A stretch of DNA of 36,504 nucleotides. Origin: Bradyrhizobium sp. WSM1743. GTDB lineage: Bacteria > Pseudomonadota > Alphaproteobacteria > Rhizobiales > Xanthobacteraceae. Below the pieces are notes generated by a model, which was not told the origin of the DNA, did not search any database, and saw nothing but the letters and a program-made list of their open reading frames with translations. Position numbers and translations under genes: made by a program. The DNA lies in assembly GCF_000473065.1 (NCBI RefSeq), contig NZ_AXAZ01000077.1:185-36688 (forward strand), read 5' to 3'. Below, piece after piece: positions 1 to 8,907 of the stretch (position 1 is the stretch's first letter; each line of letters opens with the position of its first letter).

Positions 1-773
1 AGATCGAGGGCATAACCCATCAGCGCGCCGGCTTCGACGTAATCGCGGTAAGGACATATCGTCGGCAAACGTTTTTTCTCGGCGAGCTCGGCGATGAGCT
101 GGCGGTTGGCGTAAAGGTCGCCCTCTCCGCTCACCAGCACCGCGTCCGGCCGTTGCTCCGCTATCGCATTGAAGACGCGCTCAATCTCCGAGGGGCTCCC
201 CTCCTGCGGAAAGACAAAAGCCAACGAAACTCCCAAACGCGCGGCGGTATCCCTCAGGATTTGCCCCACAGACCCTTCCCATCCGCCGCGCATCCCCAGG
301 AATACGGCCTTCTGCATCGAAGGAATGGCCTCTTTCAAGAACTCCAACCGCTTGCCCCAGATCTCGATGCCAGCATCAAGCGTGATGCCGGTGAGGTTGC
401 CGCCGGGCCGGTGCAGGTTGGTCACCAGTCCCGCCTGCAGCGGATCCAGCATGAAAGCAACAATCGGTATCGTAGTGGTTGCGGCCTTGAACACGGTTAC
501 GACGGGATTCGTTCCGGTGACGATGACATCCGGGTTGCGAGTCACGATTTCACGGGCCACTTCGGCATAACGGTCGTGACGTCCCTCGGCCCAGTAGCGT
601 TCGATGATCAGACTCCGTCCTTCCACGTAACCCAAACGGCGCAACTCGCCGAAAAAGGCGCGCCATGCGCTGCCCCCGCCCGTTTCAGTCAGGAGCGCGG
701 GCGGGATTGCCGGATGGAACATCGCCATCCGCGGCGGTCGCGCCGCTTGCTGCGCGCGCGCCGCCAACGGCAT
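1..773 (-). CDS. ABC transporter substrate-binding protein (PF04392-like), 3' end outside the window, signal peptide frameshifted
   Basis: The minus strand reads as a periplasmic binding protein of the family common in Bradyrhizobium (ABC_sub_bind), with phrases such as LRRLGYVEGRS, RNPDVIVTGTNP and PYRDYVEAGALMGY. It should capture a solute in the periplasm for an ABC importer; the ligand cannot be read and no permease genes are visible. The frame is open to base 1, so the C-terminus is missing. The natural start appears to be the GTG at 815-817, giving VRRREFVTIL, the usual start of this family's signal peptide. After that the frame is lost, and the rest of the signal (AAAMPLAARAQQ) continues one frame over. 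One G missing at about 787-790 explains it exactly. The coordinates use the first in-frame ATG after the shift (771-773); a second ATG lies at 726-728. Family call is firm; whether the gene is really broken or this is a base-call error is open. Confidence 0.8.
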   Translation of the reverse strand, partial: MPLAARAQQAARPPRMAMFHPAIPPALLTETGGGSAWRAFFGELRRLGYVEGRSLIIERYWAEGRHDRYAEVAREIVTRNPDVIVTGTNPVVTVFKAATTTIPIVAFMLDPLQAGLVTNLHRPGGNLTGITLDAGIEIWGKRLEFLKEAIPSMQKAVFLGMRGGWEGSVGQILRDTAARLGVSLAFVFPQEGSPSEIERVFNAIAEQRPDAVLVSGEGDLYANRQLIAELAEKKRLPTICPYRDYVEAGALMGYALD

Positions 774-913
774 CGCCGCCGCTCCGCCAGTATCGTGACA
801 AACTCGCGCCGTCTCACTCGACTCTCTCGTGCACGGTGACGAGACCGACAATATCAGATGATCTCGCGCATTGCGCGCCCGGCAATGCTGCGTTGCGATG
901 GGTTACCGCGCGC

Positions 914-948
914 AAGGACCGCTGCGGGTCAAAATGCGAAGACCTCAG
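914..948. repeat. Dispersed intergenic repeat, copy A
   Basis: The core reads aaggaccgctgcgggtc followed by aaaatgcgaagacc. It closely matches the copies at 6326-6360 and 4488-4520. On the minus strand it translates as a phrase like HFDPQRSL, typical of short repeats scattered between genes in Bradyrhizobiaceae. The 86-codon minus-strand frame over 814-1074 is made mostly of this repeat and is probably not a gene. Confidence 0.45.
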
Positions 949-1057
949 AGTGAGCAAATCCAGTCCGCTCCGTCCTACTAAGCGGACCTTAACGCCTTGT
1001 GCCGCGACTTCGCTGATGGGCCAATACCGGAACTCACTGGTCATTTGGATTGCCTCA

Positions 1058-4000
1058 TCACGCAAGCTCGTCAAGCAGCGCCTTGGCTTCCTTCAAGTCG
1101 CACGTCTCGAAGCCTTCCGTGAACCAGCCGTAGAGCGGGGTGATAAGATCGCGGGCATCCCGAACCCGATTCCGTTTTTTCCAGAGGCGAGCAAGACTGA
1201 CGGCAGCTCGGAGTTCAAACGATTTTGCCTGTTGCTTCCGGGCCAAGTTCATTGCTTGCAGGAAGCACTCCTCGCACATGTTTATGGGCTCATCTAGTGA
1301 CAGACCTATTTCTCCTTCCGTTCTATGTAGCTCCGCTTCCCAGAAATGTTCTTTGGTCGCTGTCACATGATTTTTTGAGTCGCGCAAAGCCCGCAAGCTT
1401 GCCTCATGATCGCCGATCCTTGCGCACATTATCGCTAGCAAGCAAAAATAATGCGAGAGATGATATTCGGTCCCGATCTTTTGCAGTTTCGCTATTCCCT
1501 CGCCACACAGGATGATCCCCCGTTGAAGTTGACCACTTTGAGCCAGCGCCCAGCCTGCCAAGACAGTTGCATGCGCATTCCAGGTTGGCAGTTGATATCG
1601 TTGAGAGAGCTCGATGGTCCTCTTGACGAAACCATTGAGGCCCTCAAGGTCACCAAGTAATTCGCTCAATTGGGCCCCGGCAAAGAAACAAGCAAATGCA
1701 CTGCTGTTCGCGTGATTTAGTATTGGCGCCAAACTGAATACCTCGTTCCGAACTGTCGATGCTTTGTCTGGATATCCCAAAATCCAAAGCGCCAACGCAC
1801 AAAATGACCCGCCCGAAACAGCCGGATCGACCACGTACTGGGAAGCCAGGGCGCGATCCCGCTCTGGGTCATGGAGCCGAAGAATCGGTTCAAGATGCGC
1901 TTTGGCATCCGCAAATCTTCCGAGCTGGAGGAGTGCACTGCCCATTGCGCGGTGCGCTACTAGCAGCGCAATACGATCCCCCCTGTTTTTGGCTACCGAC
2001 CAACAGCGATCAGCCATGCCCAGTCCATCCAAGGTCTTCCCGCGGTTGATGCAATAGATGGCCTGTCCAAACAGGACCGGTAGAAGGTGCTCTGGGTCCC
2101 CCAGTTTCTCACATAGCTCAGCCGCCCTTGCACGCGCAGTGGCTACCTCTGGGCTCGCCCAGCCGTGCGCTGCGACCAACGGCGTTCCTAAGGCGACCTG
2201 GAATTCGAGCTCGCTCTGATCCCGCTCAATCGAGTCTGGCAATTTCAATAGCAAAGCCAAACCTCGGCTGAGATGCCGCAATGCCTCTGCGCTTGCCGAG
2301 CGTTCCGCGGCACGTCGGCCAGCTTTCAACCAGTACGAAATGCCGGGCTCGACCTGTCCGGCTTCCGTGAAGTGATGAGCGACAAGCTCCGGCTCCGCTT
2401 CCGCGCGTTCGGGAAATTGATGCTCCAAGACATGCGCCAGCTTGCCATGCAGCGTTGAGCGCTTGCTGCGTAGCAAGCTACTGTACGCCGCGTCTTGAAC
2501 CAGAGCGTGCTTAAACAGGAAGGTTGGTCGCGAGGCTGTTCCGCGACGGAGGATCAGTCCAGAGTGGACGAGTCGTTCCAGTGACCTTTGAAGTGCCTCG
2601 TCTCTGTCTCCTGAAACAGCAGCCAGAAGCTCATATGAGAACTCCCGCCCGATGACCCCTCCGGTCTGGGCAACCTCCTTGGCGACACCGAGTCGGTCCA
2701 GCCGCGCCATCAGGGACGCATGCAAGCTTGCGGGCACCGCGAGGACCGGCAACGGAGCTGCGAGGAGGGTCCGCTGCTCTGCGTCCTCGCCTCCGGCCTC
2801 CAGCACCGCCTTCGTCATCTCCTCCACGAACAGGGGGACGCCATCGGTGCGCTCGATGATGTCCTGCCGAACGCTTTCCGGCAGCAGCTTGCTGTCGACG
2901 ATTTGGTCGATCATTGCGCTGGCTTCGCACTCTGCCAGTCGATTAATGGTGAGAGCCGTTACGTGCGGCTGAGCGAACCACGACCGCTCGAATTCTGGCC
3001 GGAACGTCACAAGCACCAGAACGCGAAGGGTGCGAATTCGTTCTACGACCCGATCGAGCACTTCCAAGCTCGTCGGGTCGGCCCAGTGAGCGTCCTCGAA
3101 AATCATCAGCACCGGACTTTGACATGTTAGCACCTCCAGCTGTGAAATAAGAGCCTCCAGAGTTCTCTCACGACGTTGCTGCGGGGCGAGCTCGAGCGTG
3201 GGATAGCGGCCATCGTTTGGTAGCGACAGCATAGCGGCAAAGAGCGCGGCATCCTCGATTGACGTTGAGGTCCGCGCGAGCACCGTATCGAGCTTGTCGA
3301 GCCGGCTTGCGGGTTTGTCGTCGCGCGCTAATCCTGCGGCATGCTCCATCTGTCCAATGATAGGGTAAAGCGCGCTGTCGGTATGCTGCGCAGAGCAGAA
3401 GTAGCGCAGGCGCGTGTGCCGCTCGACGGCGAGGTGTTCCAGAAGCGCCGCGCTCAGTCGCGATTTGCCGATCCCGGCTTCGCCAGATAGCAACACCGCC
3501 TGGCCTTCCCCGGTTTTCGTTCTGCGCCAGCGGCGCAAAAGCACCTCAAGCTCTTCTTCTCGTCCAACCAGTGCAGTTAGGCCGCCGGGGTGCATCGCTT
3601 CGAACCGGCTCTCGATAGAACTTGCCTGCAGCACAATGAAAGCTCTCACCGGCCTCGCAATTCCCTTGACGTCCTTTGGTCCGAGGTCTTGTAGTTCAAA
3701 GAGATCGCCGAGAAGCCTGCGCGTGCTCTCACCAATTACGACCGTGTTTGGCTCGGCAATGGCCTGGAGGCGCGCCGCGAGGTTGGGCGTCTCGCCGACA
3801 ATACCCCACTCCCGCGCTTCTCCGGACCCGATCGAATCGCCAACGACAACCAGTCCCGTGGCTGCTCCAATCCGCACCTGCAGCGGCTCAGGAGCCGAGA
3901 GGGCAGCAACCGCATCGATCAGCGCTACGCCGGCCCGAACTGCACGCTCGGCGTCATCCTCATGGGCTGCCGGATAACCGAAATAGATCAGAACGCCATC

Positions 4001-4411
4001 GCCCATGTATTTGGCGACGAACCCTCCGAAACGGCACACCGTATCGGCGACGCACGTCTGGTAGGCCGAGATGACCTCGCGCAAGTCCTCAGGGTCCATA
4101 CGTGCCGAGAGCGCCGTCGAACCTACAAGATCTGCGAACATGACTGTGACTTGGCGCCGCTCAGCGCTGTCGGTGCGGGCTTTGTCGGTTACGGGAGAGG
4201 TCTTGGATAGGGGCGTTGGTGCGCTCGCTTCAGCGCGCAAGGCACTGATGGCCTCGAGCAGCTTACGACGATGCCCGACGAATTCGACACCAAGGTCCTT
4301 TAAATCCTCCGAAGTCAAGCTCGGCAGGACCGTGTCGTCGACCTTATTCTCTCGGAATGCCGCCTCGTACTGTTCGAGGCCAAGCCTCCGTAGCCAACCT
4401 TCGACGTCCAT
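1058..4411 (-). CDS. SAM domain / class III adenylate-guanylate cyclase / AAA ATPase / TPR-type signalling protein
   Basis: A 1117-residue cytosolic multidomain regulator. Residues 1-60 are a SAM domain (MDVEGWLRRLGLEQYEAAF). Residues about 86-262 are a class III nucleotidyl cyclase with both metal aspartates (FADLVGST, Asp94; YMGDGV, Asp138) and the NLAAR transition-state Asn210/Arg214, so cyclase activity is plausible. A P-loop, GEAGIGKS at 310-317, and a Walker B (MIFEDAHWAD) mark an AAA/STAND ATPase. The last 500 residues are helical and TPR-like. The frame is open to a further upstream ATG at 4534, but that extension runs over a dispersed repeat (SSACDPNRSF), so I prefer the ATG at 4409-4411, where the SAM domain begins. 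It lies 389 bp downstream of a second cyclase gene on the same strand. Whether it makes cAMP or cGMP, and the stimulus, cannot be told. Confidence 0.9.
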   Translation of the reverse strand: MDVEGWLRRLGLEQYEAAFRENKVDDTVLPSLTSEDLKDLGVEFVGHRRKLLEAISALRAEASAPTPLSKTSPVTDKARTDSAERRQVTVMFADLVGSTALSARMDPEDLREVISAYQTCVADTVCRFGGFVAKYMGDGVLIYFGYPAAHEDDAERAVRAGVALIDAVAALSAPEPLQVRIGAATGLVVVGDSIGSGEAREWGIVGETPNLAARLQAIAEPNTVVIGESTRRLLGDLFELQDLGPKDVKGIARPVRAFIVLQASSIESRFEAMHPGGLTALVGREEELEVLLRRWRRTKTGEGQAVLLSGEAGIGKSRLSAALLEHLAVERHTRLRYFCSAQHTDSALYPIIGQMEHAAGLARDDKPASRLDKLDTVLARTSTSIEDAALFAAMLSLPNDGRYPTLELAPQQRRERTLEALISQLEVLTCQSPVLMIFEDAHWADPTSLEVLDRVVERIRTLRVLVLVTFRPEFERSWFAQPHVTALTINRLAECEASAMIDQIVDSKLLPESVRQDIIERTDGVPLFVEEMTKAVLEAGGEDAEQRTLLAAPLPVLAVPASLHASLMARLDRLGVAKEVAQTGGVIGREFSYELLAAVSGDRDEALQRSLERLVHSGLILRRGTASRPTFLFKHALVQDAAYSSLLRSKRSTLHGKLAHVLEHQFPERAEAEPELVAHHFTEAGQVEPGISYWLKAGRRAAERSASAEALRHLSRGLALLLKLPDSIERDQSELEFQVALGTPLVAAHGWASPEVATARARAAELCEKLGDPEHLLPVLFGQAIYCINRGKTLDGLGMADRCWSVAKNRGDRIALLVAHRAMGSALLQLGRFADAKAHLEPILRLHDPERDRALASQYVVDPAVSGGSFCALALWILGYPDKASTVRNEVFSLAPILNHANSSAFACFFAGAQLSELLGDLEGLNGFVKRTIELSQRYQLPTWNAHATVLAGWALAQSGQLQRGIILCGEGIAKLQKIGTEYHLSHYFCLLAIMCARIGDHEASLRALRDSKNHVTATKEHFWEAELHRTEGEIGLSLDEPINMCEECFLQAMNLARKQQAKSFELRAAVSLARLWKKRNRVRDARDLITPLYGWFTEGFETCDLKEAKALLDELA

Positions 4412-4800
4412 GATGGCGCCCCAGGGTACGCTTGGCGCCGCATGATCCCTCAAGGGAGATAGCCTGTCTAGGGTGCCGTCCTCTCGAAATGACCGGTTTG
4501 GGTCACAGGCGGAAGACCGGAACTGGGTCGACAACCTTCCGTTGTCCTCTTGGAAGCGGGCCTTGCTCCGCGCTCAGCCCAGGGCAGCTTCGGGCCAGAA
4601 GCGGTTATACCGACGGCGCGAGCTGATTAGATTTGAGCCGGGCAGAGGCGCATTAAGCCGCCGCACGATCTTCCTTGTCCGCCTCGCGCATCGCGTTCTT
4701 GAGCGCATCATCCGGCGTAGGCCGCTGCAGCGCCTTCGCCGGTCTTGCGCCGACTAGCGTGAGAGCACCCGTGCCCAGCCAAAGCAAGGTATCGAGTTAT
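4412..4800. other. Intergenic region between two cyclase genes
   Basis: I see no convincing gene here. It contains one copy of the dispersed repeat (4488-4520) just upstream of the SAM-cyclase gene. The promoter of that gene must lie here if the two cyclases are not cotranscribed; no clear -35/-10 pair was recognised. Confidence 0.5.
4488..4520. repeat. Dispersed intergenic repeat, copy C
   Basis: Core aatgaccggtttgggtc then acaggcggaagacc, aligning with copies A (914-948) and B (6326-6360). The minus strand translates as SACDPNRSF, resembling the HFDPQRSL of copy A, which is why an N-terminal extension of the neighbouring cyclase through it is unlikely to be real protein. Confidence 0.45.
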
Positions 4801-6150
4801 CTACGCGCTCACCGCAAAGAGATCCCAGCGTCCTGACAAGCCCTTGAACTCGTGCGCCCCGCGCTCGGAGAATTTCAGCCCGGCGCCCGCGACGAGATCG
4901 GTGACCACGCGCGAGACCAGGACTTCGCCCGCCCCGGCGTGCGCCATCACGCGGGCGGCGGCGTGGACCGCGATGCCGCCGATGTCACCGTCGCGCAGTT
5001 CGACCTCGCCGGTATGGAGACCCGCCCGCACCGGCAACCCCATGCGGGCTGTTGCGGCTTCAAATGCCAGCGCGCAACGGATCGCCCGCCCCGGTCCGTC
5101 GAAGGTGGCGAGGACCCCGTCGCCGGTCGTTCTGACCAGATTTCCTCGATGCTGCGTCACGATCCGTTGCGCCGTGCGGTCGTGCTCATCGAGCACCCGA
5201 TGCCATGCCTGATCGCCTATCTCGGCCGCGCGCCGGGTCGAATCGACGATGTCGGTAAAGAGCACCGTCGCTAATACGCGGTCGAAATCGGGCACGGTCA
5301 TCTCCCGATGGCCGGTGACGAACTCTTCGATATCGCCGCACAAGCTCGGCCAATCACCCGCGAAAATGAGGTGGTCACTGCAATCGCCATACTCGATGAA
5401 TTTCGCCCCTGGAATTCGCGAGGCCAAATAGCGGCCGTTCTCCACCGGCATGGCCGCGTCGCTACGTCGGTGGAGCACCAAGGTCGGAACCCGCACGGCT
5501 GACAGCACGGGCCGCACGTCAATCAGCGCATTTTGCCGATACATCGCCCGGAGGGCGCCGGGGCTGAAGGTGAGGCGCTCCAGTTTGCCAAGCTGACTGA
5601 TGAGATCTGGCGTCCTCGCGAGGCTAGGCAGGGAGATATTACTGGCCAATGTGCCCGTTCCCCAATGCGCCACAATATCCTCAACGCGCCGCGCCAATTC
5701 CTTCTCGGTGCGGATGAACGGATAATCGGGCGCCGCGGTGAATCGTGCGAAGCCGCCGTAAAGAATAAGATGCGAGGTGCGCTGCGGGTAGGTCGCGGCA
5801 AACATCACGCTGATCGGCGCGCCTTCGGAGCAGCCGAGCAGAGCCGCGCGCGTCGATCCGATGTCGTCCATGATCGCACGGATATCGTCCATGCGCTGTT
5901 CGAGAGACGGCACGCCGAAAGCTCGATCTGACAGACCTTGGCCGCTCTTGTCGAAGGTGACGACCCGCGCGAACATCGCAAGGCGGCGCAGGAAGTCGGT
6001 GTAGCCGGGTATCTCGTGCAGGAACTCCACGTGAGTGATCATTCCAGGGACGATGACAAGGTCGATAGGCCCATCGCCCATCGTTTGATAGGCGATGTTC
6101 AACTCCCCGCTTCGGGCGTAACGCGTCACCGGAAGATCGAGAGTGCTCAT
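4801..6150 (-). CDS. Alpha/beta-hydrolase fused to a class III adenylate/guanylate cyclase
   Basis: A 449-residue two-domain protein. The N-terminal 280 residues are an alpha/beta hydrolase with a nucleophile elbow LLGCSEGAP (Ser108), candidate acid Asp231 (RRSDAAMP) and His260 (SDHLIF). Residues about 290-449 are a class III cyclase with metal aspartates Asp300 (LFTDIVDST) and Asp344 (TTGDG). The residue before the second metal loop is Arg (LVRTTGDG), where I remember Lys in many relatives; it may affect base recognition. This fusion is a known rhizobial type and may couple a small-molecule ligand or ester to cyclic nucleotide output; that role is inference. The ATG at 6150 (MSTLDLP) is preferred over a GTG three codons earlier. 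The middle of the hydrolase (VLSAVRVPTLVLHR) is paralogous to a gene fossil at 10803-11372. Confidence 0.9.
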   Translation of the reverse strand: MSTLDLPVTRYARSGELNIAYQTMGDGPIDLVIVPGMITHVEFLHEIPGYTDFLRRLAMFARVVTFDKSGQGLSDRAFGVPSLEQRMDDIRAIMDDIGSTRAALLGCSEGAPISVMFAATYPQRTSHLILYGGFARFTAAPDYPFIRTEKELARRVEDIVAHWGTGTLASNISLPSLARTPDLISQLGKLERLTFSPGALRAMYRQNALIDVRPVLSAVRVPTLVLHRRSDAAMPVENGRYLASRIPGAKFIEYGDCSDHLIFAGDWPSLCGDIEEFVTGHREMTVPDFDRVLATVLFTDIVDSTRRAAEIGDQAWHRVLDEHDRTAQRIVTQHRGNLVRTTGDGVLATFDGPGRAIRCALAFEAATARMGLPVRAGLHTGEVELRDGDIGGIAVHAAARVMAHAGAGEVLVSRVVTDLVAGAGLKFSERGAHEFKGLSGRWDLFAVSA

Positions 6151-6325
6151 CGACCACACCAGCAGTCAGAGAGACAGGTCCGATGTAGTACCCCGTGCAG
6201 GGCCATGCTCACCTCCCCTGGTCTTACGCGGGTCAGTGTATCACTTATAGCGGGGCCGAGATGCCGGCCTGAAGCTGGTGTGGGAGAGGGTCGGCTAAGG
6301 CAGCTTGATTCAAGTAACTGCATCA

Positions 6326-6360
6326 AAGGACCGCTCCGGGTCAAAACCGGTAAGGCTCGG
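6326..6360. repeat. Dispersed intergenic repeat, copy B
   Basis: Core aaggaccgctccgggtc then aaaaccggtaaggctcgg, nearly identical to copy A over the first 21 bases apart from one position. It sits in the 256-bp gap between the hydrolase-cyclase start and the end of the Mom-like gene. The minus strand gives RALPVLTRSGP, another form of the usual repeat-derived peptide. Confidence 0.45.
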
Positions 6361-6406
6361 AACGAGCACATGATTTCTGCTTCTCCTCCAAAGCCGACGT
6401 GTCCGC

Positions 6407-7144
6407 TCAAACTGGAGCGTGGTGGTCGCCGCTGCCGCGCCGCTGTTCCGAGGGGGCCTCGGTCATCGCCTGCTTACCACGCGCAATTCCGCGACACATG
6501 CCGGCGCCGCGCCGCTCGATCTCCGCATACGGGATTTCTTTGCAAGCGAGCCGCGCCCGCGCCTCGGGATTGAGAAAATAGATATATCGCGTCTGGTAGC
6601 CGTCGAGCGGCGCGCCCTGGCCGGACCATGAACCTCCGGTCTTGGCGAAATGAGCCGCCCGGTTCTTTCCGGTCACTTGCGTCATCTTGTGCGTGACCGA
6701 GCCGTCGGGCAGTCGCAAAAGGCTTTTGTTCAACTTGATCCCTGTCAGGACGAAGCCGGCCGCGCGATAGATCGTCCCGTCGCCGCACTGGCATCCATCG
6801 GCGAACGAGATCACCCATTCGATGTGCGGATAATGCTTTTTGATCATCCGCAGGGCGATCGAGAGCGCACGGCTTTCCGAATTCCTCGGCAGCGCCTCCG
6901 AGAACGCCAACCGGTTCAATTCGAGAAAGCCATTCCATGTGGTATCGCGCACGAGCCCGAGAATGTTGCTATTATCCATTGACGGGCCGAACGTCATCGC
7001 GCCTTCGAGCCGGCCGTTCAAAAAGACGCCGAGCGCGAGGAAAGCGTTGTTGACGGTCTTGTGGCTGTAGTGCAGCCGAGTGATCAGCGCGTCTGCGTCT
7101 TTCTTCGAGATGGGCGCTACGCGGAGATTCTTAGCTTGTCCCAT
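6407..7144 (-). CDS. Mom-like phage DNA modification protein (adenine methylcarbamoylation family)
   Basis: A 245-residue protein resembling the phage Mom family, relatives of the Mu protein that converts adenine in phage DNA to a carbamoylmethyl form so that it escapes host restriction. Recognisable stretches are HYSHKTVNNAFLALGVF (25-41), FLELNRLAFSE (73-83) and ADGCQCGDGTIYRAAGF (115-131), the last in the GNAT-like core. The tail after about residue 200 is low-complexity and charged. No intact phage gene lies beside it; the nearest phage relic is the broken ParB-like gene at 8274-8907 on the same strand, with a permease between. In many alphaproteobacterial phages a ParB-domain gene and a Mom-like gene are close neighbours, so this looks like a decayed prophage remnant. 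The frame itself is intact. The family call is from memory of motifs; activity is unproven. Confidence 0.7.
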   Translation of the reverse strand: MGQAKNLRVAPISKKDADALITRLHYSHKTVNNAFLALGVFLNGRLEGAMTFGPSMDNSNILGLVRDTTWNGFLELNRLAFSEALPRNSESRALSIALRMIKKHYPHIEWVISFADGCQCGDGTIYRAAGFVLTGIKLNKSLLRLPDGSVTHKMTQVTGKNRAAHFAKTGGSWSGQGAPLDGYQTRYIYFLNPEARARLACKEIPYAEIERRGAGMCRGIARGKQAMTEAPSEQRRGSGDHHAPV

Positions 7145-7405
7145 GGCTAGTCACTGAGTAGCGCATGATTCGAGGCTCCGGTTCGGGAGTTACAGGCGGC
7201 ACCATCAACCGACAACGTCCCACCGCGGAGACGCCAATTCTCTGAATTCACTTCAGCTTTTAGGCATGGCGGATGTTGCCGGACTTGCCGCTGGTTCGAC
7301 CGGGTCGAGAATGCCCCTCTGCGGGTGACCGGATGTGTCAGCCTCAATAACAGCGAACATTGATCGAAGACTGATAGTATTGCCTCCATCGTCGGAGGTA
7401 ATTCT

Positions 7406-8152
7406 GTGGACATCTGGTGGCTTTTGTTCGCCGCGGGGTTCGTGGCACAGCTGGTCGACGGTGCGCTTGGTATGGCCTACGGCGTGCTGACGAACACCGC
7501 GCTGTTGGCTATAGGCTTGCCGCCGGCACATGCTAGCGCGCTGGTTCATACGGCTGAAGTCTTCACCACGAGCGCATCGGCGGCTTCGCACATCTATCAT
7601 CGCAATGTGGATTGGCGGATGGTGGCGCGCTTGGGCGTGACAGGAGTGTTGGGCGCGATTTTAGGCGCCTGGGTTCTATCGAACATCGAAGTCACAGCCG
7701 CGCGCCGCTTTGTCTACGCCTATTTGCTTATCATGGGACTTTATATTCTCTGGAAATCGCGCCGGATCACGCCGACACCACGAACTCCCGCAGGCTGGGC
7801 TGCAGCGCTCGGATTTGGCGCAGGGTTTCTCGATGCGACTGGCGGCGGCGGGTGGGGACCGATTACAACAACAACGCTCGTGGGGTCAGGGCACGCGCCG
7901 CGCTACTCCGTAGGCTCGGTCAATACAGCTGAGTTCTGCGTTACCGTCTCGGCGGCAACCACTTTTTTCACGGAAATTGGTGCCGTGCCTCTGGAACACC
8001 TCATTCCACTCGTGCTTGGCGGCGTGCTCGCTGCGCCATTCGGAGGCTGGTTTGTGAAGCATGTCCCAGCTCGGGGTCTGACCACGGCCGTAGGCGTGCT
8101 GATCGTGACGCTCTCTCTCGTGCAGCTTTTCCGCGCGCTCCGGTCCACTTAG
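7406..8152 (+). CDS. TauE/SafE family sulfite exporter-like membrane permease
   Basis: A 248-residue integral inner-membrane protein with seven or eight hydrophobic segments. It begins WWLLFAAGFVAQLVDGALGMAYG, the usual first helix of TauE/SafE, and has the second repeat LGFGAGFLDATGGGGWGPI in the middle, so both halves of the internal duplication are present. Members move sulfite, sulfoacetate or related organosulfur anions; the substrate here is unknown. The start is a GTG at 7406, supported by a strong ribosome site GGAGGT at 7394-7399. It lies opposite to and between two phage-type relics, so it may have been placed there by rearrangement. No sulfur-metabolism genes are adjacent. Confidence 0.88.
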   Translation: MDIWWLLFAAGFVAQLVDGALGMAYGVLTNTALLAIGLPPAHASALVHTAEVFTTSASAASHIYHRNVDWRMVARLGVTGVLGAILGAWVLSNIEVTAARRFVYAYLLIMGLYILWKSRRITPTPRTPAGWAAALGFGAGFLDATGGGGWGPITTTTLVGSGHAPRYSVGSVNTAEFCVTVSAATTFFTEIGAVPLEHLIPLVLGGVLAAPFGGWFVKHVPARGLTTAVGVLIVTLSLVQLFRALRST

Positions 8153-8273
8153 TGCGCTTTTCGTCTGGGGAAGTAGCCGACATTATTCGTACAGGCAGCT
8201 AGTCCAGTTACCTTCATTTGGTCGATATCGGGGCATAGTGGACATCGCGTAAGCCGCACCAATCAGACTCGAT

Positions 8274-8907
8274 TTATGAGACGCGCTCTAGATATTCGGC
8301 GCAGATCGCGGCGAGCGCATTGCCTTGGGGCGATCGATTGGGGGTGTTCGGCTCACGTGGTTTGGTCGCCGTGGCTATCGCGCGCTCGACGATCCCGAAT
8401 TGATCGCCGTACAGAATGAACGTCATGTCGCGGAATGGCGACCGATCACCGTCCGGCAATTCCGGCATGTGCTCAAGCTCGCCGACGCCGACGGACAGCC
8501 GTGATAGCTCGTCCTCTTATTTTATTCCGGTCAGCGCGATCTCGAAATCGCCCTCGACGAGGTCGGCCAATTCGAGCCGCAACAACTCGTCATCCCAATC
8601 GCTGGCATCGGTCAGCCGATTATCGGCGATGACATAGGTGCGCTTTTGCTGATCGGTCCATCCGCGCGCCACGATGACCGGGACCTCGGTAAATCCCAGC
8701 AGCTTGCCGGCGGCGAGGCGCCCATGACCGGCGAGAACCCATGCCGTCATCGGCCGCGAGGATCGGCATGGTCCAGCCCCATTGCCGGATTGACGCGGCG
8801 ATTTGCTCGATCTGCTCGGCCGAATGCCGGCGCGAATTGCGCTCATAGGGCCGTAAACGCTCAATCGGCCATGTTTCCACGGCCGGCTTGCTCGCCAGTG
8901 CATCCAT
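8274..8907 (-). pseudogene. ParB-like N-terminal domain phage protein, broken by a frameshift and an in-frame stop
   Basis: Three consecutive pieces reconstruct one protein of about 210 residues. From the ATG at 8905-8907 the frame reads WPIERLRPYERNSRRHS and IRQWGWTMPILA. After DDGM the match jumps frame to VLAGHGRLAAGKLLGF, EVPVIVARGW and YVIADNRL; one extra base in the ccc at 8738-8740 accounts for this. The second piece ends at a TAA at 8517-8519 (LTGIK-stop), and in the same frame beyond it come EDELSRL and then FRDMTFILYGDQFGIVERAI and NGNALAAICAEYLE, the usual C-terminus of such phage proteins. Intact relatives carry a ParB/sulfiredoxin-fold domain, often alone or before a DNA methylase. 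Two independent lesions argue for real decay rather than sequencing error. Confidence 0.75.

Noticed and set aside
814..1074. An 86-codon minus-strand frame after the SAM-cyclase gene
   Set aside because: It consists largely of the dispersed repeat and overlaps the end of the cyclase gene; no domain or ribosome site supports it.
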